From contig OMIN01000148.1 in NCBI GenBank assembly GCA_900299145.1, positions 21,247 to 85,246 of the forward strand: a DNA stretch of 64,000 nt. The letters run 5' to 3'. The notes beneath the pieces are model-generated. The model was not told the origin of the DNA and ran no database searches. It saw nothing but the letters and a program-made list of their open reading frames with translations. The position numbers were made by a program, and so were the translations under genes. Source of the DNA: Betaproteobacteria bacterium. GTDB lineage: Bacteria; Pseudomonadota; Gammaproteobacteria; Burkholderiales; SG8-41. This document shows positions 23,441-31,345 of this stretch, in pieces; position 1 is the first letter of the stretch; every line of letters starts with the position of its first letter.

Positions 23441-25459
23441 TCAAAACCCTATATCCGCTTTCCGCGCCTGCTCAATCACTCGCGCAGCATCCTCGGCCAG
23501 CATGAAGCCCTCCTTCACCAACTTGGCTGCCGCAGCCTCGACCTTGGCCACGTAGTTGGCCTTGCTGCCATAACGTTCTTGCAGCGACGGGCGTGGATCG
23601 GCGCCGCGCTCGGTGGCGGTGTTGGCGAAAGGTATGGTTGAGCCTTGCAGGTTGCACAATTCGTTTTCGAGAAAGCCCGCGCGCTGGTGGTTCCAGCCCA
23701 TGTAGGTGGCCGTCGGCACTTCGAGCGCGATGGAGCGGATGCCGCCGATGTCGTTGCCGTCGGCATCGACCTTGGGCGCCAGCGCGGGATACGCCGTGCC
23801 GGGAATGCTGGCGGGCGGCTGCACTTTGTAGTCTTTCATCGACAGCGGGTTGTATTTGCCGTTGTAGGCGACGCCGGGTATCTCGGGGAAGCCGAAGTTT
23901 TCTGTGGGCAGGGGCGCAGCCAGTGTGCCGTCGGATACGCGCGGGAAGCGACTCGGCGGTGGTGTTTTGCCCTCGGCGATCCACGCCTGCATCGCCACCA
24001 GCAGCGCGCGAATGTTTTCGATGCGCGGGTTGGTGTTGGCGGGGTGCTTGCAGATGCCCACAGGGATGGGCCGGTCTGGCGCAGAGCCTGCGGGGTTGTG
24101 CTGCGTGCTGGCGAAGTAATAGAGGCGCACGTTGTCCGGCACAGGCTGGTCCTTTTTACCGGATGCGTCGGTGATGACCAGCGCGTTGCCGCCGAGCCAC
24201 GCTTCGGTGCCCGAATCCATGTGCATGACTTTCGGGCAGGCATTCTGCGCGGTACAGCGCGCGAGCCAGCCATCGCGTTTTTTGCTGATCGGGTCTTCGA
24301 CCGTGGCGTAGGTGTGCGGGAACTGATCTCCGCCGTAATGGCCCGGCGTGCGGCTGGGCATGCCGAACGGCGCGTTGATGCTCATCAGGCGCGAGCCTGA
24401 AATCAGCGGCATAAGGCCCTCGAACACGACGCGCTTCCCTTCGTCGAGATTGAAGCCCTGATACACGAAGTCCTTTACATAGCGCCCGCTTTGCGAACGG
24501 CCGAAGCCGATGGCCCAGCGAATCTCACTTGGGCCGCCGCGCATGAGTGGATTGGCCTGCGAATGCTCGTGGCGCAGGAACGACACCAGATCGCGCGTCG
24601 AAGCAAAGCCGATGCCCATCACCACTGGGTCGCGCGCGACATACACCAGATCGTACACATAGTTGGGCGTGAATCCCGCCGGGTAACATACGTCGGCGTC
24701 GCTCGGTGTCGCGTTCTTTCCATCCGGGCACTTGGCGAATGACCATTCGCTTTGCGGGATCAACTCGCGCGGGGCCGTGCGCGCGGGGCGGCGGTATAGC
24801 CGCGCTTCATTTGCGCGCTCCATTACTGCCGGATACGGCCGCGTGTCGCCGCCGTCCCAACCCAGGCTGATTGAATGCATGGGTTTGACGAAGGGCAGTT
24901 CCAAGGTCAGCGTTTGTGTGATCGATTTGCCGTCCGGTTCTTTCGCTACCGGATAACGCGCGGTCAACCGGTTGTTGCCCGGCAGCGCGTCTCCCGGCCA
25001 GCCACTGGAAACAATGGTGTAGCCCTGTTTGAACAAAAAGCCGTCGCCGGCGTCTTTCGCGCTTGATGGGTTGTTGCCCGGCACGCCGTCGATGTTGAAC
25101 ACTTCAATTGCACGCAGATTGCCGCGGTTCACCGTGTCGTAAATCAGCGCGCGGTTGCCGCGGCTCATGTCCACCGGTTTGAGGATCAGAATATCCACGC
25201 TGTACTCGACACGTCCTGCGGCATTGCGCGGCGCCTTGTCGAGCAGGGCAACGTTGCGATTCAACGCGTGCGCGGGATTGAGTTCGCCATAGGCCTTGCC
25301 TTTGAGTTTCTCGTAGGCGCCGACCGCGCCGAACGCGACGCCCCCGAAAGTGGGTGACTCCACGCTATCGATTTCAATGCGGGTGATGTGTGCTTGCGCG
25401 GCGCAGGCGGCGCTTAACAACAGCGCGGCGAGCGTTGACCGGTAGTAATGCTTGGGCAT
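23441..25459 (-). CDS. Large secreted alpha/beta hydrolase-domain protein
   Basis: 672 residues with a clear signal peptide (LAALLLSAACAAQA) after AAGGAAC. The family is the uncharacterised long 'alpha/beta hydrolase domain' proteins of soil proteobacteria. Visible marks are IDSVESPTFGGVAFGAVGAYEKL near the N-terminus, IVSSGWPGDALPG, and a nucleophile elbow GFGRSQSGRYVKDF around residue 315. A C-terminal block, GWNHQRAGFLENELCNLQGS, is conserved within the group. Cysteines in the mature protein fit a periplasmic or extracellular location. Substrate is unknown; an ester of a plant or xenobiotic compound is plausible. It precedes the RraA-like and Bug genes on the same strand with a 68-bp gap. 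Confidence 0.8.
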   Translation of the reverse strand: MPKHYYRSTLAALLLSAACAAQAHITRIEIDSVESPTFGGVAFGAVGAYEKLKGKAYGELNPAHALNRNVALLDKAPRNAAGRVEYSVDILILKPVDMSRGNRALIYDTVNRGNLRAIEVFNIDGVPGNNPSSAKDAGDGFLFKQGYTIVSSGWPGDALPGNNRLTARYPVAKEPDGKSITQTLTLELPFVKPMHSISLGWDGGDTRPYPAVMERANEARLYRRPARTAPRELIPQSEWSFAKCPDGKNATPSDADVCYPAGFTPNYVYDLVYVARDPVVMGIGFASTRDLVSFLRHEHSQANPLMRGGPSEIRWAIGFGRSQSGRYVKDFVYQGFNLDEGKRVVFEGLMPLISGSRLMSINAPFGMPSRTPGHYGGDQFPHTYATVEDPISKKRDGWLARCTAQNACPKVMHMDSGTEAWLGGNALVITDASGKKDQPVPDNVRLYYFASTQHNPAGSAPDRPIPVGICKHPANTNPRIENIRALLVAMQAWIAEGKTPPPSRFPRVSDGTLAAPLPTENFGFPEIPGVAYNGKYNPLSMKDYKVQPPASIPGTAYPALAPKVDADGNDIGGIRSIALEVPTATYMGWNHQRAGFLENELCNLQGSTIPFANTATERGADPRPSLQERYGSKANYVAKVEAAAAKLVKEGFMLAEDAARVIEQARKADIGF

Positions 25460-25525
25460 GGCATGTTCCTTGTTACGTTTCCACGATGGCGTGAATTATC
25501 GCGCATTCCGCGCAGCATTAAAAAT

Positions 25526-25545
25526 TTAATAAAAACAGATACTTA
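25526..25545 (-). repeat. AT-rich boundary element, copy 7
   Basis: The minus strand reads TAAGTATCTGTTTTTATTAA. It lies between the divergent hydrolase and Bug genes. Confidence 0.85.
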
Positions 25546-25722
25546 TGAAAGATATTTTATGGTTGCCAGCAGCCGGGCTTTGGTCACGCCCAGTCCCGCC
25601 ATCGTAAAATGCAAAGTGCAGGAAGCGATAGGAAGTTATTTCGTTAGCTCACATGCAGAAGTGCATTGTTCACGGAATATTCAGGCTTGCCGAAATTACT
25701 GAAAGCTTTTACGGGGGCGACT

Positions 25723-26694
25723 ATGAAATACGTGCACGCAGTGCTGGCGGCGGGGCTGCTTTCCCTCAGCGCCTGCGCATGGGCGCAAGGCTGGACGCCG
25801 CCGCGCACAATCGAAATCGTCGTCGGCTATGCCCCTGGTGGCGGCGTGGATCGCACGGCGCGCCTGCTGGAGCGTCTGCTGGCCGCCCACAAACTCGCCG
25901 GCAACGGCGTGTCGGTGGCGAACAAACCCGGCGGCAATACCACCATCGCTTACTACTATCTGAGTCAGCGTCCGGCGGACGGCCACACTGTGCTGGTGTA
26001 TGGGCCGACCGTATTCACCACGCACATCACGGGCGCGAGTCCGCTCACCTACAGCGATTTCACGCCGGTGGCGAAGCTGTTTTCTGAATACCACGTTTAC
26101 ATGGTCGCGGCCCACACGCCAGTGAAAACCGGCAAAGACCTTGTTGCACGCATGAAATCCGATGTGCGGCAGGTGAGCATTGGTGTCTCCGCCATCGGCA
26201 GTCCGGGCCATTTGTCGGTGGGCCTGCTCAACAAGGCCATCGGCGGCACCGCGAAAGACCTGAAAATCATTGCCTACAAGGGCTCGGCCGACGCGCTGAC
26301 CAGCGTGCTTGGCGGCCACATCGAACTCACGCCCGCGCCGGCGAATCTGGCTGCACCGCATCTTGCGAACGCGCAGGTGCGTGCCGTGGCCGTCGCTTCG
26401 CCCCAGCGGCTGGGTGCGCCTTTCGCGGCGATTCCGACTTGGCGCGAACAGGGCGTGGATCTTGTTTACGGCCCGTGGCGCGGCATACTTGCGCCGAAGA
26501 ATCTGCCTGCCGCCCAGCTTGCGTGGTGGGAAAGCGCCTTGCGCAAAATTGCCGCCACCACTGATTGGAAAAGCGACATGGAAAAAATTTACGCAGTCGA
26601 TGATTTTGTGACGGGCGCGCAGCTACTGAAAGACATGCAGAAAGAGTATGCTGAAACGCGGGCGTTGCTGGTCGAACTGGGGATGGCGAAGTAA
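25723..26694 (+). CDS. Bug/TctC-family periplasmic substrate-binding protein
   Basis: 323 residues from the ATG at 25723 (ACGGGGGCG upstream); an in-frame extension to 25666 would place non-signal sequence before the hydrophobic core. The signal peptide is YVHAVLAAGLLSLSACAWAQ. Hallmarks: VVGYAPGGGVDRTARLL, VANKPGGNTTIAYYY, PADGHTVLVYG. It lacks the usual VPYKG strand, having IAYKGSADA instead. It is followed by a second, distantly related Bug gene 74 bp downstream, a tandem arrangement rarely needed for one transporter. Confidence 0.92.
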   Translation: MKYVHAVLAAGLLSLSACAWAQGWTPPRTIEIVVGYAPGGGVDRTARLLERLLAAHKLAGNGVSVANKPGGNTTIAYYYLSQRPADGHTVLVYGPTVFTTHITGASPLTYSDFTPVAKLFSEYHVYMVAAHTPVKTGKDLVARMKSDVRQVSIGVSAIGSPGHLSVGLLNKAIGGTAKDLKIIAYKGSADALTSVLGGHIELTPAPANLAAPHLANAQVRAVAVASPQRLGAPFAAIPTWREQGVDLVYGPWRGILAPKNLPAAQLAWWESALRKIAATTDWKSDMEKIYAVDDFVTGAQLLKDMQKEYAETRALLVELGMAK

Positions 26695-26768
26695 GCGCTT
26701 GATCCGGACTAACTGCGGCGGGTAGTGAAACGGTTTGCCGCAACAGGTTTTTGCAAGGAGCGAGTGCC

Positions 26769-27734
26769 ATGAAAGCTGACGCGGGTTTGTGGTTTTCCGT
26801 GTTTCTCATAGCCGCTTACGCGCCGGCGCAGTCCGCCGCACAGGAGTGGCCCGTGCGCCCGGTGCGTATCATGCTGGGCTTTTCGCCGGGCAGTTCCACG
26901 GATTTTGCGGCGCGCGCCATCGGGCCCAAACTCGCCGAGCTGTGGAAGCAGCCGGTGGTATACGAAAACCGTTCCGGTGCGGGCGGCTCGCTCGCCAACG
27001 CGCTGGTGGCCAAGGCCACGCCTGATGGCTACACGCTGAGCATGATTTCGTCTTCTTTTGTTGCCAACACGGTGCTCACGGCTCAATCCCCGTACCATCC
27101 GATCAAGGACTTCGCCGCCGTGGCGCAAGTGGGCTATCCCACCAGCGTCATCACGACATCAAGTTCGCAGAACATCAAGACGCTCAAGGAGCTGATTGCG
27201 GCGGCCAAGGCGGGCGGCGGAAAATTCTTTTATGGCTCCACCGGCGCCGGCAGCGGTTCGCACATGACCACCGTGCGCTTTAACATGGCGGCGGAAATCA
27301 AACCGCAGCACGTCGCTTTCAAGGGCCAGCCTGAACTGGTGATCGAAGTCGTCACTGGCCGCGTGCATTACGGCATTTCCTCATTGGGTTCGGCGTTGCC
27401 GATGATACGCGACGGCAAACTCGTGCCGCTTGCGGTGGTGACGTCCAAACGCGCGCCGCAACTGCCGGAAGTGCCCACCGTGCAGGAGATCCTGCCGCAC
27501 TTTGAACGCGAGGCCACGCACGGTTTGATGGCCCCGGCGGGCACGCCCAGGGCCGTGCTCGACAAAATCAGCCGGGACGTGGCGCGCGTGCTGGAAATGG
27601 CCGACGTGCGCAAGATTCTGGATACTGTCAATATCGTCCCTGCCCACCTGCCGCCCGATGAGTATCAAGCGGCGATAGTGCGACTGCTGGCTGGATCTGA
27701 GCGCGTGGCGCGCGAGGCGGGGTTGAAAAAGTAG
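26769..27734 (+). CDS. Bug/TctC-family periplasmic substrate-binding protein
   Basis: 321 residues from the ATG at 26769, which has AAGGAG about 9 nt upstream. The signal peptide is LWFSVFLIAAYAPAQSAAQ. Hallmarks: WPVRPVRIMLGFSPGSSTDFAA (SPGSS loop), YENRSGAGGSLANAL, PDGYTLSMISS, KFFYGSTGAGSGS, PQHVAFKGQPE. Sequence identity to the upstream Bug protein is low, so the pair is not a recent duplication. It converges on the enoyl-CoA hydratase gene. Confidence 0.92.
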   Translation: MKADAGLWFSVFLIAAYAPAQSAAQEWPVRPVRIMLGFSPGSSTDFAARAIGPKLAELWKQPVVYENRSGAGGSLANALVAKATPDGYTLSMISSSFVANTVLTAQSPYHPIKDFAAVAQVGYPTSVITTSSSQNIKTLKELIAAAKAGGGKFFYGSTGAGSGSHMTTVRFNMAAEIKPQHVAFKGQPELVIEVVTGRVHYGISSLGSALPMIRDGKLVPLAVVTSKRAPQLPEVPTVQEILPHFEREATHGLMAPAGTPRAVLDKISRDVARVLEMADVRKILDTVNIVPAHLPPDEYQAAIVRLLAGSERVAREAGLKK

Positions 27735-27759
27735 ATTCGCAGCTGGGCGGTCTAAAATA

Positions 27760-27779
27760 TATTTAAAAACAGACAGTTA
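27760..27779 (-). repeat. AT-rich boundary element, copy 8
   Basis: The minus strand reads TAACTGTCTGTTTTTAAATA, identical to copy 3. It lies between convergent genes. Confidence 0.88.
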
Positions 27780-27805
27780 GCGTATATTTCCCTTAAGGCG
27801 CTTTC

Positions 27806-28594
27806 TCAGTGAGACGCCTTGCGCGTGCGGCGGCTTTTCCAGTTTTCCAGATGTGAGACGAGTTCGCGCGTCGGGACGAGGCGCGCAAACTGCTCGCTTT
27901 CGATGTGCAGCCCTTCGCCGATGCTGGCGTTGATGCCGCGCGTCACCGAAGTGAGTATTGCGGTGATCGCCTGTGCTGAATGTCGTGCGACCCGTTGCGC
28001 AAGTCTGTTGGCGGCCGGCAACAATTGCGCGCGCGGCACAACCTCATTGATCACGCCCAGTTCGAGCGCCCGTTGCGCACTGAAGGGTTCGCCCGTCAGC
28101 AGATATTCCAGCGCGCGTTTGCGTCCCGCAAGCCGTGGCAGGCGTTGCGTGCCGCCAAACGTGGGTGGCATGCCGAGGCGGATTTCCGGTTTGGCGAAGG
28201 CGGTACCGTCTGCGGCCACCGCAAGATGCGCCGCTTCAACGATTTCACAGCCACCGCCGTAGGCAAGGCCGTTGACCGCGGCCACCACTGGTTTGGGAAA
28301 CGATTCTATGCGTGCGGTCAGGGTCTGTCCCCGGCGCACAAATTCACGCACTGCGATGGCCGGGCCGCCGCGCACGCTGTGTGAGAATTCGTGAATATCC
28401 GCGCCCGCGCTGAAGGCCTTGTCTCCCGCACCTGTGAGGATCACCGCGCCGACGGCGGCATTGGTTTCCACGGCGTCGAGCACGTTCATCAACGCATCCA
28501 CCATGGCGTAGCTGATGGCGTTGAGCTTCTGTGGGCGGTTCAGCGTCACTGTGGCAATGCCACCGGAGATATCGTAAGGGGTTAGTGTGTTCAT
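27806..28594 (-). CDS. Enoyl-CoA hydratase/isomerase
   Basis: 262 residues, normal length. Crotonase motifs: IATVTLNRPQKLNAISYAM, the oxyanion-hole segment AGDKAFSAGADIHEF, and both catalytic glutamates: NGLAYGGGCEIVEAAHLAVA and FAKPEIRLGMPPTFGGTQRL. It should hydrate 2-enoyl-CoA in a beta-oxidation-type pathway. Only a weak GGAACACC precedes the ATG. It is the third gene of a minus-strand group after the DUF2917 and cupin genes, with a divergent LysR regulator upstream, suggesting one regulated operon. Confidence 0.9.
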   Translation of the reverse strand: MNTLTPYDISGGIATVTLNRPQKLNAISYAMVDALMNVLDAVETNAAVGAVILTGAGDKAFSAGADIHEFSHSVRGGPAIAVREFVRRGQTLTARIESFPKPVVAAVNGLAYGGGCEIVEAAHLAVAADGTAFAKPEIRLGMPPTFGGTQRLPRLAGRKRALEYLLTGEPFSAQRALELGVINEVVPRAQLLPAANRLAQRVARHSAQAITAILTSVTRGINASIGEGLHIESEQFARLVPTRELVSHLENWKSRRTRKASH

Positions 28595-28630
28595 GCAAGG
28601 TGTTCCATCAGTTGTTCTGCGTGTGTAAGT

Positions 28631-29104
28631 TCAATACGGCCTGCCGTCCTTGTGCAGGAAAATCCATTGCCCGTCGCCGCCAATCAGCGCCTGCATGTCG
28701 TCATCGGGATAAGTCACATGGTCATCCTTGCTGCGATCGCCCACTTCCAGATACACGGCATCTTCCGCGCCCCGATTGACGATGTGGTGGGCATTTCCGG
28801 TACCCGCGCGAAACCCCGCGCACAGGCCGGGCGCGAGCGGCGTTTCACCGCGGTCTGTAACCAATATCGGCGCCCCTTCCAGAACGTAAATGAATTCGTC
28901 CTGCCGCGAATGCGCATGACGCAACGCCGACATCGCGCCGGCGGGCAGCCGCACCAGATTCACGCCAAAATTTGTCAACGCGAAAAGATCACCGAGCGGA
29001 CGTTTTTCGCGGCCACTTAGCCGCGGCACGAAAATATCGGGGTAACTGGAACGCCGTGTGCGCAACGGCGCATTCGCGGCTTCGATCACCGTGGGATTTG
29101 TCAT
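28631..29104 (-). CDS. Single-domain cupin protein
   Basis: 157 residues from the ATG at 29104 (CAGGAGA upstream). The start overlaps the stop of the DUF2917 gene in an ATGA junction. The cupin motifs are LRHAHSRQDEFIYVLEGAP (His, His, Glu ligands) and GTGNAHHIVN (third His). A YPDDDMQAL-KDGRPY tail is shared with a group of small cupins of unknown function annotated near catabolic genes. Role: likely a metal-binding enzyme or sugar/aromatic acid isomerase-like protein; no closer assignment can be supported. Confidence 0.82.
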   Translation of the reverse strand: MTNPTVIEAANAPLRTRRSSYPDIFVPRLSGREKRPLGDLFALTNFGVNLVRLPAGAMSALRHAHSRQDEFIYVLEGAPILVTDRGETPLAPGLCAGFRAGTGNAHHIVNRGAEDAVYLEVGDRSKDDHVTYPDDDMQALIGGDGQWIFLHKDGRPY

Positions 29105-29559
29105 GACTTGTCTCCTGATTTGTGAATGGTTGCGGCTGAGGTCACGTCCTTCAGCCATAGGTACCAGCGCCGGACAGCCTGCCCTGCCGCGTGAAACGCC
29201 GACGCCAGATGTTCCGCGCGTGCACAGTTACCCGGGCGATTGATTTGCGCAACGCGATTCCAGTCTATGCGCAAGGGCTGCTGTTCCAGCGTGACGGTAC
29301 TTGGCGCGCGTGAAGGGCCGACATCGACCAGGCTGTCTTCTGCCAAGCCGTTGACAGTAACGCGGCAGTCATGCGAGGCCACAAAGCACAGCCCTCGCGG
29401 CAGCACGTGATGGCGGCTGTCTGTTGTCCGCGTCACCCCGATCAGCCCGCGTTCGCAGCAGATTGACATTCCTTCGACAACGTGCAGCGTCTCTGATTCG
29501 TGCGCATCCAGCTGGAAGCGGATTTCCAACGTCTTGTTCACGTGTGCGTGCGAGTTCAT
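29101..29559 (-). CDS. DUF2917 domain protein
   Basis: 152 residues. The segment from TLHVVEGMSICCERGLIGVTR through HHVLPRGLCFVASHDCRVTV is the DUF2917 pattern (short all-beta domain), followed by a basic C-terminal tail with WYLWLKDV. DUF2917 genes in Burkholderiales are often found next to GcvA-type LysR regulators, and here one is divergently placed 120 bp away. Function is unknown. It overlaps the cupin gene by 4 bp. Confidence 0.7.
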   Translation of the reverse strand: MNSHAHVNKTLEIRFQLDAHESETLHVVEGMSICCERGLIGVTRTTDSRHHVLPRGLCFVASHDCRVTVNGLAEDSLVDVGPSRAPSTVTLEQQPLRIDWNRVAQINRPGNCARAEHLASAFHAAGQAVRRWYLWLKDVTSAATIHKSGDKS

Positions 29560-29648
29560 AATTCATGAAGATTTTGCATTGATGCCGCCTTGGTGCTGCT
29601 GAGGTGATAGCCTTACTTTGCGAGAAAATGTGATGCCGGACAAACGGT

Positions 29649-29667
29649 ATTTGGGAATTCGACAAAT
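29649..29667. promoter_or_regulatory. Candidate LysR operator palindrome
   Basis: ATTTG-N9-CAAAT, a 19-bp inverted repeat 11 bp before the LysR start codon in the divergent region. The position fits autoregulation, but no second site was found. Confidence 0.35.
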
Positions 29668-29678
29668 GCAAAAAATGC

Positions 29679-30620
29679 ATGCGTAAAGTGCGCGATCTAC
29701 CCTCACTGGAACTGCTCAAGGCGTTTGAGGCTGCCGCGCGCCATCTGTCGTTTACCCGCGCCGGCACAGAACTCTTTTTGAGTCAGTCAGCGGTGAGCCG
29801 GCAAATTCAACAGCTCGAGGCGCAACTGGGCATGCCGCTGTTTATCCGGCACACGCGCGCGCTGTCGTTGACCGAGTCGGGCAAGCGCTACTACCGCGAT
29901 GTCAATCAGGCGCTGAACCAGCTTCGCGTGGCTGGCGCCAGTCTCGTTCGAACGCCCACCGGGCGGATGGTAACCGTGACCTCGTCCATGGCGTTTGCAT
30001 CGTTGTGGCTGGTACCGCACCTGGCCGCGTTCCAGCAACAGCACCCGGACATCGAAGTGCGTATCGCCGCTGACAACGCCATGCGCGATCTGGAAACAGG
30101 CCAGATCGACGTTGCAATTCGTTATTCCACGCGCGTGCACGCAGGCCCCGGCGCGCAGCGCTTATGTGGCGAGTACGTGTTGCCGGTGGCCAGCCCCGCA
30201 CTGGCGCGCAAGGGCAGTTTGCGCAGCACGCAAGACCTCAACCACTTCGTGCTGCTGCATTTTGAGGACCCGGTCCTGGCGACTCCGTGGCTGACGTGGG
30301 ATGTCTGGTTTGAGGCGATGAAAGCGGCGCCACCCTCGCCCAAAGGCGTGCTGCGCTTTAGCCACTACGACATATTGCTGCGAGCCGCCGTCAATGGTCA
30401 GGGCGTTGCCCTCGGGCGGATGCCACTGGTGGCGCCGATGCTGGCCAGTGGAGCGCTGGTTGCACCGCTGCGCCGGACGCAACCCAAGTCCACCTTGGGG
30501 GATCGGGCGTACTGGTTGATCTCGTCGCCGGCTTCGCGAGAACGTCCTCAGGTGCGAACGTTTATCGAGTGGCTGTCAGAAGAAATTTCGCTTGCGGCGG
30601 GCAAGTCGGGCGAGGCGTGA
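29679..30620 (+). CDS. LysR-family regulator, GcvA-type
   Basis: 313 residues. The N-terminus LPSLELLKAFEAAARHLSFT followed by FLSQSAVSRQIQQLEAQLG is the typical GcvA-type helix-turn-helix. The effector domain begins around VTVTSSMAFASLWLVPHL and carries TGQIDVAIRYSTR. Such proteins usually regulate the divergently transcribed unit, here the DUF2917-cupin-hydratase operon. No ribosome site is clear. No cysteine pair of the OxyR kind is present, so the inducer is probably a small metabolite. Confidence 0.88.
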   Translation: MRKVRDLPSLELLKAFEAAARHLSFTRAGTELFLSQSAVSRQIQQLEAQLGMPLFIRHTRALSLTESGKRYYRDVNQALNQLRVAGASLVRTPTGRMVTVTSSMAFASLWLVPHLAAFQQQHPDIEVRIAADNAMRDLETGQIDVAIRYSTRVHAGPGAQRLCGEYVLPVASPALARKGSLRSTQDLNHFVLLHFEDPVLATPWLTWDVWFEAMKAAPPSPKGVLRFSHYDILLRAAVNGQGVALGRMPLVAPMLASGALVAPLRRTQPKSTLGDRAYWLISSPASRERPQVRTFIEWLSEEISLAAGKSGEA

Positions 30621-30645
30621 TAAGCCGCAGGGCGCTACCATGTGC

Positions 30646-31179
30646 TCACGCACGCACCGGCACGCGATGCAGTTTCATGCCCATTGCCACCGAGCTGTAG
30701 TAGCCCAATAGCCCCAGCACTTCGGCGATGCCGTTGCGGCCCAGCAGTTTCTCCGAGCGGGCGAAAACTTCGTCAGAACCCGCGCCGGGGGCCATGGCGA
30801 TGGCGGCAAGATCATAAATGGCGCGCTCACGGTCGTTGTCAAACACCGGCGTCTGGCCTGCGCGCATGGCGTCGAACACGGCCTGCGGGTAACCCAGTTC
30901 CAGGCAGCGTTTGACGTGCGCTGCCCACACATATTCGCCGCGCCAGTGGTTGGCGATGATGCAGATGCAAAGTTCGACTTCGCGTTCGGCAAGCGAGCCT
31001 GCCTTGTTGAGAAACGTACCGATGGTTTCCATGGCCGCCGCAAACTTCGGCGAATGAATCCAGATTTTGTAGGGCGCGAGCAGTTTGCCGCGCCCGGCGA
31101 CGAGGTCCGCAAAAACCTTTTTTTGTGCCTCGGACATTGCATTTTCGGGAATTTCCTTGATACGGCTGGTGTCGGTCAT
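30646..31179 (-). CDS. Carboxymuconolactone decarboxylase-family protein
   Basis: 177 residues from the ATG at 31179 (GAGG upstream); a longer frame to 31239 overlaps an AT-rich boundary element and is rejected. The family pattern is SLAEREVELCICIIANHWRGEYVWAAHVKRC followed by DNDRERAIYDLA. It lacks the CxxC of AhpD-type peroxidases, and the NHW-GEYVW-H segment resembles gamma-carboxymuconolactone decarboxylases. It could act in beta-ketoadipate-like metabolism; the substrate is not certain. It converges on the LysR gene and is divergent from IlvD/Edd. Confidence 0.85.
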   Translation of the reverse strand: MTDTSRIKEIPENAMSEAQKKVFADLVAGRGKLLAPYKIWIHSPKFAAAMETIGTFLNKAGSLAEREVELCICIIANHWRGEYVWAAHVKRCLELGYPQAVFDAMRAGQTPVFDNDRERAIYDLAAIAMAPGAGSDEVFARSEKLLGRNGIAEVLGLLGYYSSVAMGMKLHRVPVRA

Positions 31180-31210
31180 GATGGGCGCCTCTTTCGTGTC
31201 CGGTGTCAGT

Positions 31211-31230
31211 AGAAGTATCCGTTTTATTTT
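31211..31230 (+). repeat. AT-rich boundary element, copy 9 (diverged)
   Basis: AGAAGTATCCGTTTTATTTT, between the divergent decarboxylase and dehydratase genes. Confidence 0.6.
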
Positions 31231-31345
31231 GACGGGCATGAATAGTCAAGCGCGGGCCGAATGGGCATTTTGCCTGCGCCGGGCGCAACGCTAAAATACC
31301 GCTCCGCCGGCAAGCTATGCCCGGCGATTCACGAGGACAACTCTC

